In this document: one piece after another, positions 18,257 through 26,503 of the stretch
How the letters are laid out: each line of letters starts with the position of its first letter
Position numbering within the stretch: position 1 is the first letter of the stretch
Source of the DNA: Novosphingobium decolorationis
GTDB lineage: Bacteria; Pseudomonadota; Alphaproteobacteria; Sphingomonadales; Sphingomonadaceae
Direction: 5' to 3'
Length of the DNA stretch: 64,000 bases
Assembly (NCBI RefSeq): GCF_018417475.1
Contig: NZ_CP054856.1
Location: forward strand, 1,891,001-1,955,000
Program-made: the position numbers and the translations under genes
The notes under the pieces: model-generated
The model's database searches: none
What the model saw: only the letters and a program-made list of their open reading frames with translations
Told to the model about the DNA's origin: nothing

Positions 18257-18567
18257 GCGCTTTGCCCGGCGAGGAGCGCCTGAAGCTCACCTGCCGCGTA
18301 CATGTCGCGCACGATGTCGCAGCCACCGATGAACTCGCCGCGCACGTAGACCTGGGGCAGCGTGGGCCAGTCGGAATATTCCTTGATGCCTTCGCGCAGG
18401 AACGGATCGTCGAGTACGTTGACCCCGACATAGGGCCGCCCGATAGCGTCCAGCACCTTCACCACGCCTGCGGAAAAGCCGCATTGCGGGGCGGCGGGCA
18501 CGCCCTTCATGAAGACGACGATCTCGTTGTCGGTGACAAGCGCGCGGATACGGTCGGACGTGGCCAT
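18253..18567 (-). CDS. grxD: monothiol glutaredoxin (Grx4/GrxD type)
   Basis: 104 residues with the CGFS active site ([19 protein letters not shown]) and glutathione-binding [20 protein letters not shown]. Monothiol Grx proteins bind a [2Fe-2S] cluster with glutathione and pair with BolA proteins, and a bolA gene lies just upstream. The ATG at 18567 is preferred over one six bases earlier because GAGGAG is seven bases before it. Function here: probably Fe-S delivery during nitrogenase maturation. Four-base overlap with the TOBE gene. Confidence 0.93.
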   Translation of the reverse strand: MATSDRIRALVTDNEIVVFMKGVPAAPQCGFSAGVVKVLDAIGRPYVGVNVLDDPFLREGIKEYSDWPTLPQVYVRGEFIGGCDIVRDMYAAGELQALLAGQSA

Positions 18568-18578
18568 GGCCATTCTCC

Positions 18579-18836
18579 TCAGGTTGCAGGGGTGGTGGGG
18601 GGGACGGCAGGAACGAACGTCTGGAGCGCCAGCGCGTGGAGTTCATGCCCCATGTCCGCGCCGATCGCGGCGTAGACCATCTTGTGCTGGACGATCCGGC
18701 TCTTGCCCGCAAAGGCGGCGCAGGTGACGCGCGCGGCCCAGTGGTCGCCGTCCCCGGCCATATCGACCATCAGCACGTCCGCGTCGGGAAAGGCCGCGGT
18801 GATGCGGCGTTCGATCTCGGTGGCATCCATGGGCAT
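18579..18836 (-). CDS. BolA family protein
   Basis: 85 residues with the BolA signature: [39 protein letters not shown], and [23 protein letters not shown]. The conserved histidine of the HKMVY motif, a cluster ligand in BolA-Grx complexes, is present. AAGGAG precedes the start. Encoded 11 bases before grxD, which supports a BolA-Grx [2Fe-2S] complex. BolA genes inside nif operons are uncommon but known. Confidence 0.93.
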   Translation of the reverse strand: MPMDATEIERRITAAFPDADVLMVDMAGDGDHWAARVTCAAFAGKSRIVQHKMVYAAIGADMGHELHALALQTFVPAVPPTTPAT

Positions 18837-18860
18837 AGGCTGTCTCTCCTTGGCACGTCG

Positions 18861-19160
18861 TCAGACGAAGCTCAGAACCTCGACGGTCACGTCCTCGGTG
18901 CCGGTCAGCGTTGCCTGGCAGGCAAGGCGCGACTTGGAACCGACGCCGACGATGGTGTCGAGAATGTCGTTCTCCGCGCGGCTGATGCGCGAGAGGCCCT
19001 TGCGCCCCTCGATCACGAAGAGGTGGCACTGGCCGCAGGAGGCTTCCCCGTCGCACTTGTGGGCGACCGGTGCCCCGCTGGCGAGCATGGCGGCGAGCAG
19101 GCTGTCCCCCTCGGCAACGGCGATGGAGGTGGCGGACGGCAGGATGGTGAGCGTAGTCAT
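18861..19160 (-). CDS. [2Fe-2S] ferredoxin in the nifB operon
   Basis: 99-residue ferredoxin of the adrenodoxin/IscFdx or plant-like type. Cluster ligands: VAHKCDGEASCGQCHLFV (C-x5-C-x2-C) and SRLACQATL. It lies between the DegT-like gene and bolA. It could reduce an Fe-S assembly enzyme or the NifB radical SAM reaction; both are inference. Gap of 24 bases to bolA. Confidence 0.93.
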   Translation of the reverse strand: MTTLTILPSATSIAVAEGDSLLAAMLASGAPVAHKCDGEASCGQCHLFVIEGRKGLSRISRAENDILDTIVGVGSKSRLACQATLTGTEDVTVEVLSFV

Positions 19161-19188
19161 GGCGTTCTTTCTGGGTCTCTTTCGGTGG

Positions 19189-20367
19189 TCAGTAGATGGC
19201 GGCCCCAGCGCCTGCGTTGATCGAGGCGTCCTTGAGACGCGCGACCATGAAGGCGATCTGTTCGGGCGTGAGGTGGGCGTGAAAGGGCAGCACGACCGCG
19301 CGGTCGGCGACCTTCTCGGTCACGAAGAGGTCACCGCGCGTCCAGCCCAGCGCCCGGTAGGCGCGCTGGAGGTGGAGCGGGCTGGAATAGGCGTGGGCCT
19401 CGACGCCCTCGGTGCGCATGTCCTCCAGGATCGCGTCGCGCGACCCCTTGGTGAAGCGCGTGCCCAGATGCACGGTATAGAGGAACCAGTGGACCTCCTC
19501 GACATCGGGCGAGATGTAGGGCGGCTTGATCCCCTCGAAGCTCTGCATGAAGCCATCGTACATGGCCTGCACCCCGCGGCGGCGTTCCAGGAGCACGTCG
19601 AGGCGGCGCAGCTGCGCGAGCGCAAGCGCGGCCACCATCGCGCCCATCGCGGCCCCGAAGGGCGCATCCACCCCGGCCGAGACCGAAGTGCGGTCCGAGA
19701 GGCTGCGGCTGCGCAGGCGCCGCAGGGCCATGGCCAGCTGCGTATCGTCGGTGAGCGCGATGCCCCCCTCCCCGCAGGCGATGACGCCGGGCTGGGCGAA
19801 ATCGAAAAGCGCGACATCGCCGAAGCTGCCGACCACGCCCGCCTTGTGGCGCGAGCCGATCGCCTCGCTCGAATCCTCGATCAGGAAGAGGCCGTGCGCA
19901 TCGGCCAGCGCGCGCAGGCCCGGCCAGTCGGCGGGGTGCCCGCAGGTGTTGCCCGCCAGGATCGCGCGGGTCCGGCTCGTCACCTTGTCCGCGCTCTTCG
20001 TCGCCGAAAGACAACCCGACCAGTAGTCGATGTCGGCAAAGACCGGGGTCGCCCCGCAGCGCAGGACCGCGTGGCCCAGCTCGTGGAAGGAGTGGGCCGA
20101 GAGGATCACCTCGTCGCCCGGCCCCATCCCCTTTGCCGTCAGCACCATGACCAGCGCCATCGCCGCGCTGGAGGCCGCAACCCCGCGCGCACGGCCGCAC
20201 TGGGCGGCGAAGGCCTGCTCCAGTTCCTCGACCAGCGCGCCCTGCCCCAGCTGCGCGCCGCGCAAGACCTGCTCGACCGCGACCACGTCCTCCAGCGTCA
20301 GGTCGGGGTCGCTCATCGGGATCTGCAGCACCTCGCCCGTGGCGATCGAGACGACCTGCCCGCTCAT
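19189..20367 (-). CDS. DegT/DnrJ-type PLP enzyme homologue lacking the catalytic lysine
   Basis: 392 residues with the DegT/DnrJ/EryC1 fold: SSAAMALVMVLTAKGMGPGD, then FLIEDSSEAIGSRHKAG with the Asp that holds the PLP ring nitrogen (D165), and GEGGIALTDD. The Schiff-base lysine normally five residues before GEGG is Gly194 (AQPGVIACGEGG instead of xxxKxxxxGEGG). Transamination therefore looks impossible; it may be a pseudo-enzyme, use another residue, or bind an effector. ATG overlaps the upstream small gene by four bases. Nothing else in the operon suggests sugar biosynthesis, so a nif-specific role is likely but unknown. Confidence 0.88.
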   Translation of the reverse strand: MSGQVVSIATGEVLQIPMSDPDLTLEDVVAVEQVLRGAQLGQGALVEELEQAFAAQCGRARGVAASSAAMALVMVLTAKGMGPGDEVILSAHSFHELGHAVLRCGATPVFADIDYWSGCLSATKSADKVTSRTRAILAGNTCGHPADWPGLRALADAHGLFLIEDSSEAIGSRHKAGVVGSFGDVALFDFAQPGVIACGEGGIALTDDTQLAMALRRLRSRSLSDRTSVSAGVDAPFGAAMGAMVAALALAQLRRLDVLLERRRGVQAMYDGFMQSFEGIKPPYISPDVEEVHWFLYTVHLGTRFTKGSRDAILEDMRTEGVEAHAYSSPLHLQRAYRALGWTRGDLFVTEKVADRAVVLPFHAHLTPEQIAFMVARLKDASINAGAGAAIY

Positions 20368-20639
20368 GCCGGAGCCCTCCCTGCAACCAGAAGCCCGCTC
20401 GCCTCAGCCGGATCGCCGGTGACGCGGATGCAGTGGGCGGAAACGTCGAGCAGATGCAGGTCGCAGGCACCCGCCGAGCGGTAGGGTTCCTCCAGCACGT
20501 CGCCCGCATCGCACTGGCGCAGGGCGAGATTTGGGACGAGACGCCGCAGCGCGACGCCCAGGGTCTCCGGGAGCGCACTGTCGCCCAGCGCCTGTACCAG
20601 CGCGTCGATGCGCGCGAGATCGATTTCGCTGAGCGGCAT
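20364..20639 (-). CDS. small nif-operon protein, unknown function
   Basis: 91 residues, no recognised domain. Two cysteines occur in LRQCDAGDV and GACDLHLLDV and another in SAHCIRVTGD. It begins MPLSEIDLARIDALVQALG, similar in style to the start of the neighbouring DUF3024 protein (FDLARIERLLV). AAGGAG ten bases upstream of the ATG; four-base overlap with the DegT-like gene. Small proteins with LARIDALV starts are found in other nif clusters, but I cannot name the family with certainty. Confidence 0.8.
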   Translation of the reverse strand: MPLSEIDLARIDALVQALGDSALPETLGVALRRLVPNLALRQCDAGDVLEEPYRSAGACDLHLLDVSAHCIRVTGDPAEASGLLVAGRAPA

Positions 20640-20658
20640 GGGCCTTCGTCTCCTTCCT

Positions 20659-21030
20659 CTATTGCCAGAAAACGCGGGCAGGATCGGCGTTGAGCCAGCC
20701 CATGAGCTCACCAAGGCGCGCGAACGGGCCGTCCTCGATCCAGCTGTGCGTGCCATGATCGCGCCGGTAGAGCCTCCATTCGCGCGCGCGCTCGTCCCAG
20801 AGGAGGCGCGCGATGTCGATTTCCCCGCCTTCGGGATCGACGGTGCGTGAACAGCAGGGCGCGCGCACGAGGTAACCGTCCTCGATGGGCACGACCACGG
20901 GCTCGACGTAGCGGTAGCGCCGCCGCCGAACGAGCAGGCGCTCGATCCGCGCCAGGTCGAACTCGTTGGGCTGGCGGGCGAGAAGCGCCCGCGACGCGGG
21001 GGCCTGGGCGGAGGCAGCGGCAAGGCTCAT
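20659..21030 (-). CDS. DUF3024-like nif-operon protein
   Basis: 123 residues. It matches the DUF3024 pattern: FDLARIERLLVRRRRYRYVE, GYLVRAPCCSRTVDPEGGEI, then LLWDERAREWRLYRRDHGTH. A CC pair sits in the middle. Function unknown; basic N-terminal region. ATG overlaps the NifZ-like gene stop by four bases. Member of the nifB operon by spacing. Confidence 0.8.
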   Translation of the reverse strand: MSLAAASAQAPASRALLARQPNEFDLARIERLLVRRRRYRYVEPVVVPIEDGYLVRAPCCSRTVDPEGGEIDIARLLWDERAREWRLYRRDHGTHSWIEDGPFARLGELMGWLNADPARVFWQ

Positions 21031-21305
21031 GGCAACGTCCCTCCCGCTTCGGCGCGTTCGATCTCCTCTTCGAGGCACCCGACGACACGCGGGGACCCGG
21101 CCCCCTCGCCGCGCGCAAACTCGACGAGGTAGACCGGCTGGTTGCTCTCCTCGTGGTGGCCCACGTTGACGATTTCGCCGCGCGTCCCGCGCGGGGCCAG
21201 GATCGCTTCGGGCGGGGCGCCCGGAAACGAACCGTCGTTGACAAGGTCCACCACGGCGCGCACGGCCTCGCCCCAGCCGTAGACGGGCTCGCGAATGTCC
21301 ATCAT
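21027..21305 (-). CDS. nifZ: NifZ-domain protein (first copy)
   Basis: 92 residues with the NifZ pattern: YGWGEAVRAVVDLVNDGSFP, RGTRGEIVNVGHHEE, VYLVEFARGEG and VGCLEEEIERAE. NifZ helps mature the second P-cluster of the MoFe protein. A second NifZ-like gene is directly upstream and the two overlap by four bases. This copy keeps the VGC-EEE ending of classical NifZ; it may be the functional one. Confidence 0.88.
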   Translation of the reverse strand: MMDIREPVYGWGEAVRAVVDLVNDGSFPGAPPEAILAPRGTRGEIVNVGHHEESNQPVYLVEFARGEGAGSPRVVGCLEEEIERAEAGGTLP

Positions 21306-21652
21306 GGCGCCGCACTCGGAAGGGGCGATGCAGGGCGCGGCGCACGCGCGACAGGCAGTTCGTCCTCGTCCTCCTCGCTTGCCCAGACCGGGTCGAGCTC
21401 GCGCCGCTTCATGCCCACGCGGTGGCCGCTCTCGAAGAACTCGATGCCATAGATGTAGAACTGCTGGAGGAAGGTGCCAATCGAGACGACGACGCCCTCT
21501 TCGCCCTTCTTGACCAGCAGTTCGCCGATCTCCTTGCCCGCGTAGGTGCCGTCGTTGCGCACAAGACGCCGCGCGCGCACGCGTTCTCCATAGCGGAAGG
21601 CGGGCGGGCCATTGAGTTCAACGACCTCGCTGTCACGAACGATGTTCGCCAT
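21302..21652 (-). CDS. nifZ: NifZ-domain protein (second copy)
   Basis: 116 residues: YGERVRARRLVRNDGTYAG, LLVKKGEEGVVVSIGTFLQQ, YIYGIEFFESGHRVGMKRREL. The NDGT and GTFLQ-YxYxIEF pattern identifies NifZ. A C-terminal Pro/Ala-rich extension (VARAPRPASPLPS) follows. ATG at 21652 has GGAGG nearby and lies within the end of the TPR gene (20-base overlap). Tandem nifZ genes suggest duplication or two maturation factors with different roles. Confidence 0.88.
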   Translation of the reverse strand: MANIVRDSEVVELNGPPAFRYGERVRARRLVRNDGTYAGKEIGELLVKKGEEGVVVSIGTFLQQFYIYGIEFFESGHRVGMKRRELDPVWASEEDEDELPVARAPRPASPLPSAAP

Positions 21653-22208
21653 CGGCCTCCTCCTCATCCTCCATGCGGTTCAGGACATCGATGAGAACCT
21701 GCGCCCCGATGCGGTCGCGCGGGTCGAGTTCGAGCAGTTTCTCGGCCGCCTCCCGGCCCGCTTCGAGATGGCCGGTGCGCAGCGAGAGGTAGGCGTAGCC
21801 CTTGAGGCTAAAGAGGAAAAAGCGCGGCAACAGCGCCTCCCACTCCCCGAAGGCGGCATCGCCCGGCTGCACCCGCCGCCAGTCCTCGCCCAGGACGTTG
21901 AGGCGCAGGGCCTTGGCAACGCAGGCGCGCGCCACGTCCAGCGCTTCGTTCAGCCGCCCCTTGTAGAAATAGAAGCGGTAGAGCGCGATCAGGACGGCGG
22001 CATGGTCGGGCGCGATCTTCTCGGCTTCGAACAGGTGCGTCTCGGCCACATCGGTCAGGTGATAGCGCGTGGCCGCACGTTCGAGGTGAGCGCGCGCCTC
22101 CTCGGGCAGGCCCCCTCCCAGGAGGGGGCTGGCGAGGATCGAACGCTCGAACGCATCCGATGCCCCGCCAAAGCCCTCGAACGGCAGCGTTTCACGCGCC
22201 CCGCTCAT
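21633..22208 (-). CDS. TPR-like protein of the nifB operon
   Basis: 191 residues, helical, with tetratricopeptide-like repeats: [20 protein letters not shown], then [20 protein letters not shown], then [20 protein letters not shown] and [12 protein letters not shown]. Likely a protein-protein adaptor for nitrogenase assembly; TPR proteins occur at this position in other nif clusters. Overlaps fdxN upstream by four bases and nifZ downstream by 20. Confidence 0.85.
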   Translation of the reverse strand: MSGARETLPFEGFGGASDAFERSILASPLLGGGLPEEARAHLERAATRYHLTDVAETHLFEAEKIAPDHAAVLIALYRFYFYKGRLNEALDVARACVAKALRLNVLGEDWRRVQPGDAAFGEWEALLPRFFLFSLKGYAYLSLRTGHLEAGREAAEKLLELDPRDRIGAQVLIDVLNRMEDEEEADGEHRS

Positions 22209-22426
22209 GCCGGCTGGTACCGCGGCACGCTGGCGTCGAGCACGCAGGTGTCATCGACCGGGCAGATCGCGACGCACTGCGGGTCCTCGAAGTGGCCGAT
22301 GCACTCGGTGCAGAGCGCCGGGTCGATGACGAAGGTGCCCTTCGCCTCCGAGATCGCCATGTTGGGACACAGCGCCTCGCAGGCCGTGCAGTTGGTGCAC
22401 TGGCTGGCGACGATCTTGTAGGCCAT
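22205..22426 (-). CDS. fdxN: 2[4Fe-4S] ferredoxin FdxN
   Basis: 73 residues with [18 protein letters not shown] and [20 protein letters not shown]; the 8-residue insert in the second motif is typical of FdxN/VnfA-type ferredoxins. Six bases after nifB. FdxN donates electrons to NifB for NifB-co synthesis or to NifH. Its paralogue at 27393 has the same architecture. Confidence 0.94.
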   Translation of the reverse strand: MAYKIVASQCTNCTACEALCPNMAISEAKGTFVIDPALCTECIGHFEDPQCVAICPVDDTCVLDASVPRYQPA

Positions 22427-22432
22427 CGCCGC

Positions 22433-24016
22433 TCACCCCGCCTGGCTGAGCAGCGCACCCTGGCGGATGGCCGCATCGCCGCGCTGCTGGTGGACGATCT
22501 CGCCGCTCGCGATACGTTCAAGGTAGTCCTTGAACCAGACCAGCGCGGACTGTTCGATGTACTCGTGGGCGTACTGGTCGACCGGCTCGACGCCCGCTGC
22601 CTGGAGGTCGGCCTTGGGACAGCCGCCGATCTTGGCGACGAAGACCGCGTGGCAGTCGTTGATCGCCGCGATCACGGTGTCGAGCGCATCCTCCTCGCCA
22701 TAGCCGCCTTGGCAGTAGAGGTCGACGCGGCGGTGGCCGACGAACTTGGCGCCCTTGGCGTTCAGTTCATAGACCTGGAACTCCTTGGCGTGGCCGAAGT
22801 GCTCGTTGATGATCCCGTGGCCCTTGGTGGCAACCGCGACCAGGACCGAGATATCGCCCGCCTTTTCAAGGCCATCCAGTTCGCTCGCCTTGGCGGCCAC
22901 CTTGGCCTGGCGCTCGCCTTCGACCGCCTGCTGGTAGGCCTTGCGGCCTTCGGCGTCGTATTCGATGTCCATCGCCATGATCTTCTCGGTGGTAAACTCG
23001 GCCGAACGATCTTCGCCGAGCAGCCCGACCGCGTCGGCGCGGCACTGGCGGCAGTGGCGCATCATGTTCATGTCGCCCTCGCACGCGTCCTGAAGCGCCT
23101 TGAGCTCCTGCGCGGAAGGGCCGCGCTGGCCGTTGAGACCGAACACGGTGCCATGCTCGGGCGCGGAAATGAGCGGCATGATGTTGTGCAGGAACGCGCC
23201 CCGGCTCTTCACCGCCTTGTTCACCTCGACGAGGTGCGCATCGTTGATGCCCGGGATCATCACCGAGTTGATCTTGGCAAGGATGCCCCGCTCGGTGAGC
23301 ATCTCGAGGCCCAGCATCTGCCGCTCGGTCAGGATCTTGGCGGCTTCATAGCCCTGCAGGCGCTTGTTCTCCCAGAAGATCCAGGGGTAGATGTGCTGGC
23401 CCACTTCGGGGTCCACCATGTTGATGGTGATGGTGACGTGGTCGACCTTGTACTTGGCGATCTCGTCGACCCAGTCGGGCAGCGCGAGGCCATTGGTCGA
23501 GAGGCACAGCTTGATGTCGGGGGCGACCTCGCTGATGAGGCGGAAGGTCTCGAAGGTCTTGGCCGGATTGGCGAGCGGGTCGCCCGGTCCGGCAATGCCC
23601 AGCACGGTCATCTGCGGAATGGTCGAGGCCACCGCAAGCACCTTCTTCGACGCCTGCTCGGGCGTCAGGCGTTCGGAAACGACACCCGGACGGCTCTCGT
23701 TCGCGCAGTCGTACTTGCGGTTACAGTAGTTGCACTGGATGTTGCAGGCGGGCGCGACGGCCACGTGCATGCGTGCGTAGTGGTGGTGGGCTTCTTCGGA
23801 ATAGCACGGGTGGTTCTTCACCTTCTCCCAGATCTCGGGCGGCATGTCGGCCGGCCCTGCGCTCGATCCGCAGCTCGCCTTGCCCGAACCGCCTTCGGTC
23901 CCGCAGCCCTTGTGTTCGGCCACCTTCTGCATGACGTCGGAAATGTCGACGACGCCGTCTGCGGAACTGGCCTCGCGTGTGCTGTCCGGATCCTGGCTGA
24001 AAAGGGTGTCGGTCAT
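22433..24016 (-). CDS. nifB: NifB, radical SAM FeMo-co core synthase
   Basis: 527 residues. N-terminal cysteines in [16 protein letters not shown], then the radical SAM motif [18 protein letters not shown] (CxxxCxxC) and [17 protein letters not shown]. Residues about 380-500 form a NifX-like domain ([37 protein letters not shown]). NifB makes the [8Fe-9S-C] NifB-co precursor. First gene of a 12-gene operon with a consensus -24/-12 promoter 68 bases upstream. Length is normal for the two-domain form. Confidence 0.98.
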   Translation of the reverse strand: MTDTLFSQDPDSTREASSADGVVDISDVMQKVAEHKGCGTEGGSGKASCGSSAGPADMPPEIWEKVKNHPCYSEEAHHHYARMHVAVAPACNIQCNYCNRKYDCANESRPGVVSERLTPEQASKKVLAVASTIPQMTVLGIAGPGDPLANPAKTFETFRLISEVAPDIKLCLSTNGLALPDWVDEIAKYKVDHVTITINMVDPEVGQHIYPWIFWENKRLQGYEAAKILTERQMLGLEMLTERGILAKINSVMIPGINDAHLVEVNKAVKSRGAFLHNIMPLISAPEHGTVFGLNGQRGPSAQELKALQDACEGDMNMMRHCRQCRADAVGLLGEDRSAEFTTEKIMAMDIEYDAEGRKAYQQAVEGERQAKVAAKASELDGLEKAGDISVLVAVATKGHGIINEHFGHAKEFQVYELNAKGAKFVGHRRVDLYCQGGYGEEDALDTVIAAINDCHAVFVAKIGGCPKADLQAAGVEPVDQYAHEYIEQSALVWFKDYLERIASGEIVHQQRGDAAIRQGALLSQAG

Positions 24017-24083
24017 GGAAAACTCCCCAAGTCGCAGCCGGCGGAGGGGGCACCACCGGCTTTCTGCTGATGGGAGAGGCTCA

Positions 24084-24098
24084 GCAACCTGCGTGCCA
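24084..24098 (-). promoter_or_regulatory. sigma-54 promoter of the nifB operon
   Basis: Reads TGGCACGCAGGTTGC on the minus strand, exact TGGCAC-N5-TTGC. Confidence 0.92.
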
Positions 24099-24165
24099 GA
24101 TATCGGAAACTACCGATTTTCGGCCACTTCATGCCGCATCGCAGCACAGGGTGCCCGAAGGCCCC

Positions 24166-24213
24166 TGTCGCGATTGTCACGCTTGGTACGCCCGCTTTGT
24201 CCGGCTCGCGACA
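24166..24213. promoter_or_regulatory. NifA sites upstream of nifB
   Basis: TGT-CCGGCTCGCG-ACA at 24198-24213 is an exact TGT-N10-ACA, 100 bases from the -24 element. TGT-CGCGATTGTC-ACG at 24166-24181, 32 bases away, is a one-mismatch second site, repeating the tandem spacing seen upstream of iscA. Confidence 0.8.
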
Positions 24214-24318
24214 CGACAAGGTGCAGTTCGTGCACGATCAGGCACCTAGGCAAGGCGGAGAATCCCCGTTACCAGAACGGGTTCGCGCACACTCGCGCAA
24301 CGGAGTACGAATAGCCGC

Positions 24319-25413
24319 ATGGCCTTGCTGGTCTTCTATGTCGCCCTGGCGCTGTGCGTCTCGTTCCTGTGTTCGCTGCTCGAATCCTCGATGCTGACGC
24401 TCACGCCCTCGCAGGTGCGCACCTTCGAGCAGCGCGGCACGCCCTGGGCGCGCAAGCTCAAGCGGCTGAAGGACGATGTCGACCGCCCGCTGGCCGCGAT
24501 CCTCACCCTCAACACGATTGCCCACACGATGGGCGCGGCAGGTGCGGGCGCGCAGTACGCCAAGCTCTACGGCAGTGGCAGCGAAGCGGTGTTTGCCGCG
24601 CTGCTGACGGTCGCGATCCTGATCCTCACCGAAATCATCCCCAAGACCATCGGCGCGCGCTACGCGACGGGGATTGCCCCGTTCTGCGCCTGGATCCTGC
24701 CGCCGATGATGGTTGTGCTCGCCCCGCTGGTGTGGTTTTCGCGCCAGATCACCAAGCTTATCGCGCTGGGGCGCACCGCGGAGACACCGCGCCACCGCGA
24801 GGAACTCCTTGCCGTCACCAGCCTGGGCCAGGCCTCGGGCCAGATCGACACGGCCGAAGCCCGCTTCCTCAATAACCTGCTCCAGCTCGACCGGATCAAG
24901 ACGGCCGACGTGATGACCCCGCGCACGGTGGTCTTCAGCCTGTCGCAGGACATCGCGCTGGACGAGTTGACCGAGAAGGTGCGCAAGTCCCCCTTCACCC
25001 GCATTCCCGTCTCGGGCGAGGGTGTCGATGAAATCCGCGGCTTCGTCATCAAGCACGACGTGCTCGACCTGCTCATGGACGAGGACTGTGACGAGCAGGG
25101 CTTTGCCGAACTGATCCGCCCGCTGCCCAGCGTGCTCGACCAGCTGAGCGTTGACCGCCTGTTCCACCGCTTCATCTCCGAGCACCACCACATCCTCATG
25201 GTGGTCGACGAATACGGCAGCTTCCTGGGCCTGGTAACACTGGAGGACGTGCTGGAGACGATCTTCGGCTTCGAGATCGTGGACGAACTCGACGCGGTCG
25301 ACGATCTGCAGGAATACGCCCGCGAACTCTCGCGCCGACGCGCCGAGGCCGCCACGCGGATGAAGACCCCCGCGCCTGCCGCCGCGCCCGAACGCCGCGC
25401 CGCGCGCGACTGA
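24319..25413 (+). CDS. CNNM-domain (DUF21) CBS-pair transporter-like protein
   Basis: 364 residues. Three to four membrane segments (LLVFYVALALCVSFLCSLL; AVFAALLTVAILILTEIIP; APFCAWILPPMMVVLAPLVW) form a DUF21/CNNM domain with the TEIIPKTIGARYA motif. Two CBS domains follow (MTPRTVVFSLSQDIALDEL; MVVDEYGSFLGLVTLEDVLE). The CorC/HlyC C-terminal domain is missing, so this is the short form. Family members are linked to Mg/Co efflux. It runs away from nifB and I see no sigma-54 signal for it; probably a host gene flanked by nif operons. Confidence 0.92.
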   Translation: MALLVFYVALALCVSFLCSLLESSMLTLTPSQVRTFEQRGTPWARKLKRLKDDVDRPLAAILTLNTIAHTMGAAGAGAQYAKLYGSGSEAVFAALLTVAILILTEIIPKTIGARYATGIAPFCAWILPPMMVVLAPLVWFSRQITKLIALGRTAETPRHREELLAVTSLGQASGQIDTAEARFLNNLLQLDRIKTADVMTPRTVVFSLSQDIALDELTEKVRKSPFTRIPVSGEGVDEIRGFVIKHDVLDLLMDEDCDEQGFAELIRPLPSVLDQLSVDRLFHRFISEHHHILMVVDEYGSFLGLVTLEDVLETIFGFEIVDELDAVDDLQEYARELSRRRAEAATRMKTPAPAAAPERRAARD

Positions 25414-25427
25414 GAGCCTCTGCGTCT

Positions 25428-26276
25428 TCAGCCCATCAACTGACCCAGCGCCTCGCCCAGAGGCTTGGCGATGGGAGAGATGTTCTGTTCCTCCAGGAAG
25501 CGTCGCTCGTTGCGGGTGAGCGTTTCCACGTCGAGCACGGCATAGTGCCGCGCGGACGAGCGCTTCATGATCTGGCGGGCATAGGTGCGCAGGAGCTGGT
25601 CGTCGAAGCGGCAGCCCAGAAACACGAAGCCAAGACCTGTCCGGCGATGCCGGACCTCCTCGGGGATCGGGGTCTGGATGTCGATTTCGGTGAGGACCTC
25701 GACGTAGTCCGCATCGGTGATGAGGAAATTCGCATCGGGCGCGATGCCGCCATGGGGGGTGTAGAGCAGCGTCGTCGCGGCCTCGGCATCGTGCGCCTTC
25801 GCCGGATCGCCACCGGGCGTGTAGAAGCGGAACCAGCGGTCCTCACCAATGTGCGCGCGGGTGATCCCCTGCACTTCGGCCCAGTCCTCGCGGCCTGCGG
25901 CAAGAAGCGCGGTACGCATCTCGCCTGCATACCAGGCATCGACGACAAGCGGCAGCGGCAGGCCCGCCAGCCAGCGGTGGAAGGCCGAGGGCAGCACGCC
26001 CTGCGCAAAAGCCTCCTTCATCCAGGCCGTCACGGTATCGCGAAAGCGCGTGCTCTCGATGTACTGCGCGGCAGCCCAGCAATTGCCCTTCGCGCGGCGT
26101 GGCAGGGTGGTCTTCGTCGCGAAGAAGTCGGCCAGTGCGCCGGTCGAGAGCGGCACCGCATGCGCGCCCAGCGCCGAGATACCCGGCCCCACGAAAGGCA
26201 CCAGTTGCCCGGCCCGCAGCCCCTCGCCCACTTCATCAAGCAGCACCTCGGGATTTTCCAGAACATGTGTCGCCAT
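25428..26276 (-). CDS. SIR2-like domain protein of a nif operon
   Basis: 282 residues. The N-terminus GLRAGQLVPFVGPGISALGA carries the GxG nucleotide-binding start of SIR2-like (SIR2_2 type) domains. ERNERRFLEEQ-type C-terminus and FVFLGCRFDDQLLRTYARQI (the GxSxxD-like element) fit. The zinc-binding cysteines of true sirtuins are absent. Similar genes follow nifT in other nif clusters. Role unknown; NAD+ sensing or hydrolysis is possible. Start lies five bases after nifT. Because SIR2-like domains also serve in phage defence, the nif context decides. Confidence 0.85.
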   Translation of the reverse strand: MATHVLENPEVLLDEVGEGLRAGQLVPFVGPGISALGAHAVPLSTGALADFFATKTTLPRRAKGNCWAAAQYIESTRFRDTVTAWMKEAFAQGVLPSAFHRWLAGLPLPLVVDAWYAGEMRTALLAAGREDWAEVQGITRAHIGEDRWFRFYTPGGDPAKAHDAEAATTLLYTPHGGIAPDANFLITDADYVEVLTEIDIQTPIPEEVRHRRTGLGFVFLGCRFDDQLLRTYARQIMKRSSARHYAVLDVETLTRNERRFLEEQNISPIAKPLGEALGQLMG

Positions 26277-26281
26277 CACGC

Positions 26282-26500
26282 TCAGTCCTCTTCCACGGTG
26301 GCGCGCTTCTTCGCCTCGACAGTGATCGGCAAGCGCGTGTCCTCGGCCAGCCAGGGCAGTTCGAGCACCCATCCGTTGGCAAGGCGCACCCAGCCGCCCC
26401 ACAGGCTTTCCTTCTCGACCTCCACGATCGGCTCCTCCAGGTCTTTCTTGGGCACGTAGGCCGAGAGCTGTCCCTCGGCGCGGCGGATCATGACTTTCAC
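26282..26500 (-). CDS. nifT: NifT/FixU protein
   Basis: 72 residues with the NifT pattern: MKVMIRRAEGQLSAYVPKKD, LWGGWVRLANGWVLELP, then LPITVEAKKR. NifT is a small conserved protein of nif operons; its loss has mild effects elsewhere and its role is unknown. Three bases after the LRV gene. Usually it follows nifDK; here it is in a separate four-gene operon. Confidence 0.93.
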   Translation of the reverse strand: MKVMIRRAEGQLSAYVPKKDLEEPIVEVEKESLWGGWVRLANGWVLELPWLAEDTRLPITVEAKKRATVEED

Positions 26501-26503
26501 AGG

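Noticed and set aside
18682..20484. 600-residue plus-strand frame antisense to bolA, ferredoxin and DegT-like genes
   Set aside because: Spans several real genes on the other strand; no ribosome site or domain.
25428..26276. SIR2-like gene as part of an antiphage defence system
   Set aside because: No effector or partner typical of defence; it is coupled to nifT within a NifA-controlled operon, so a nif role is more likely.
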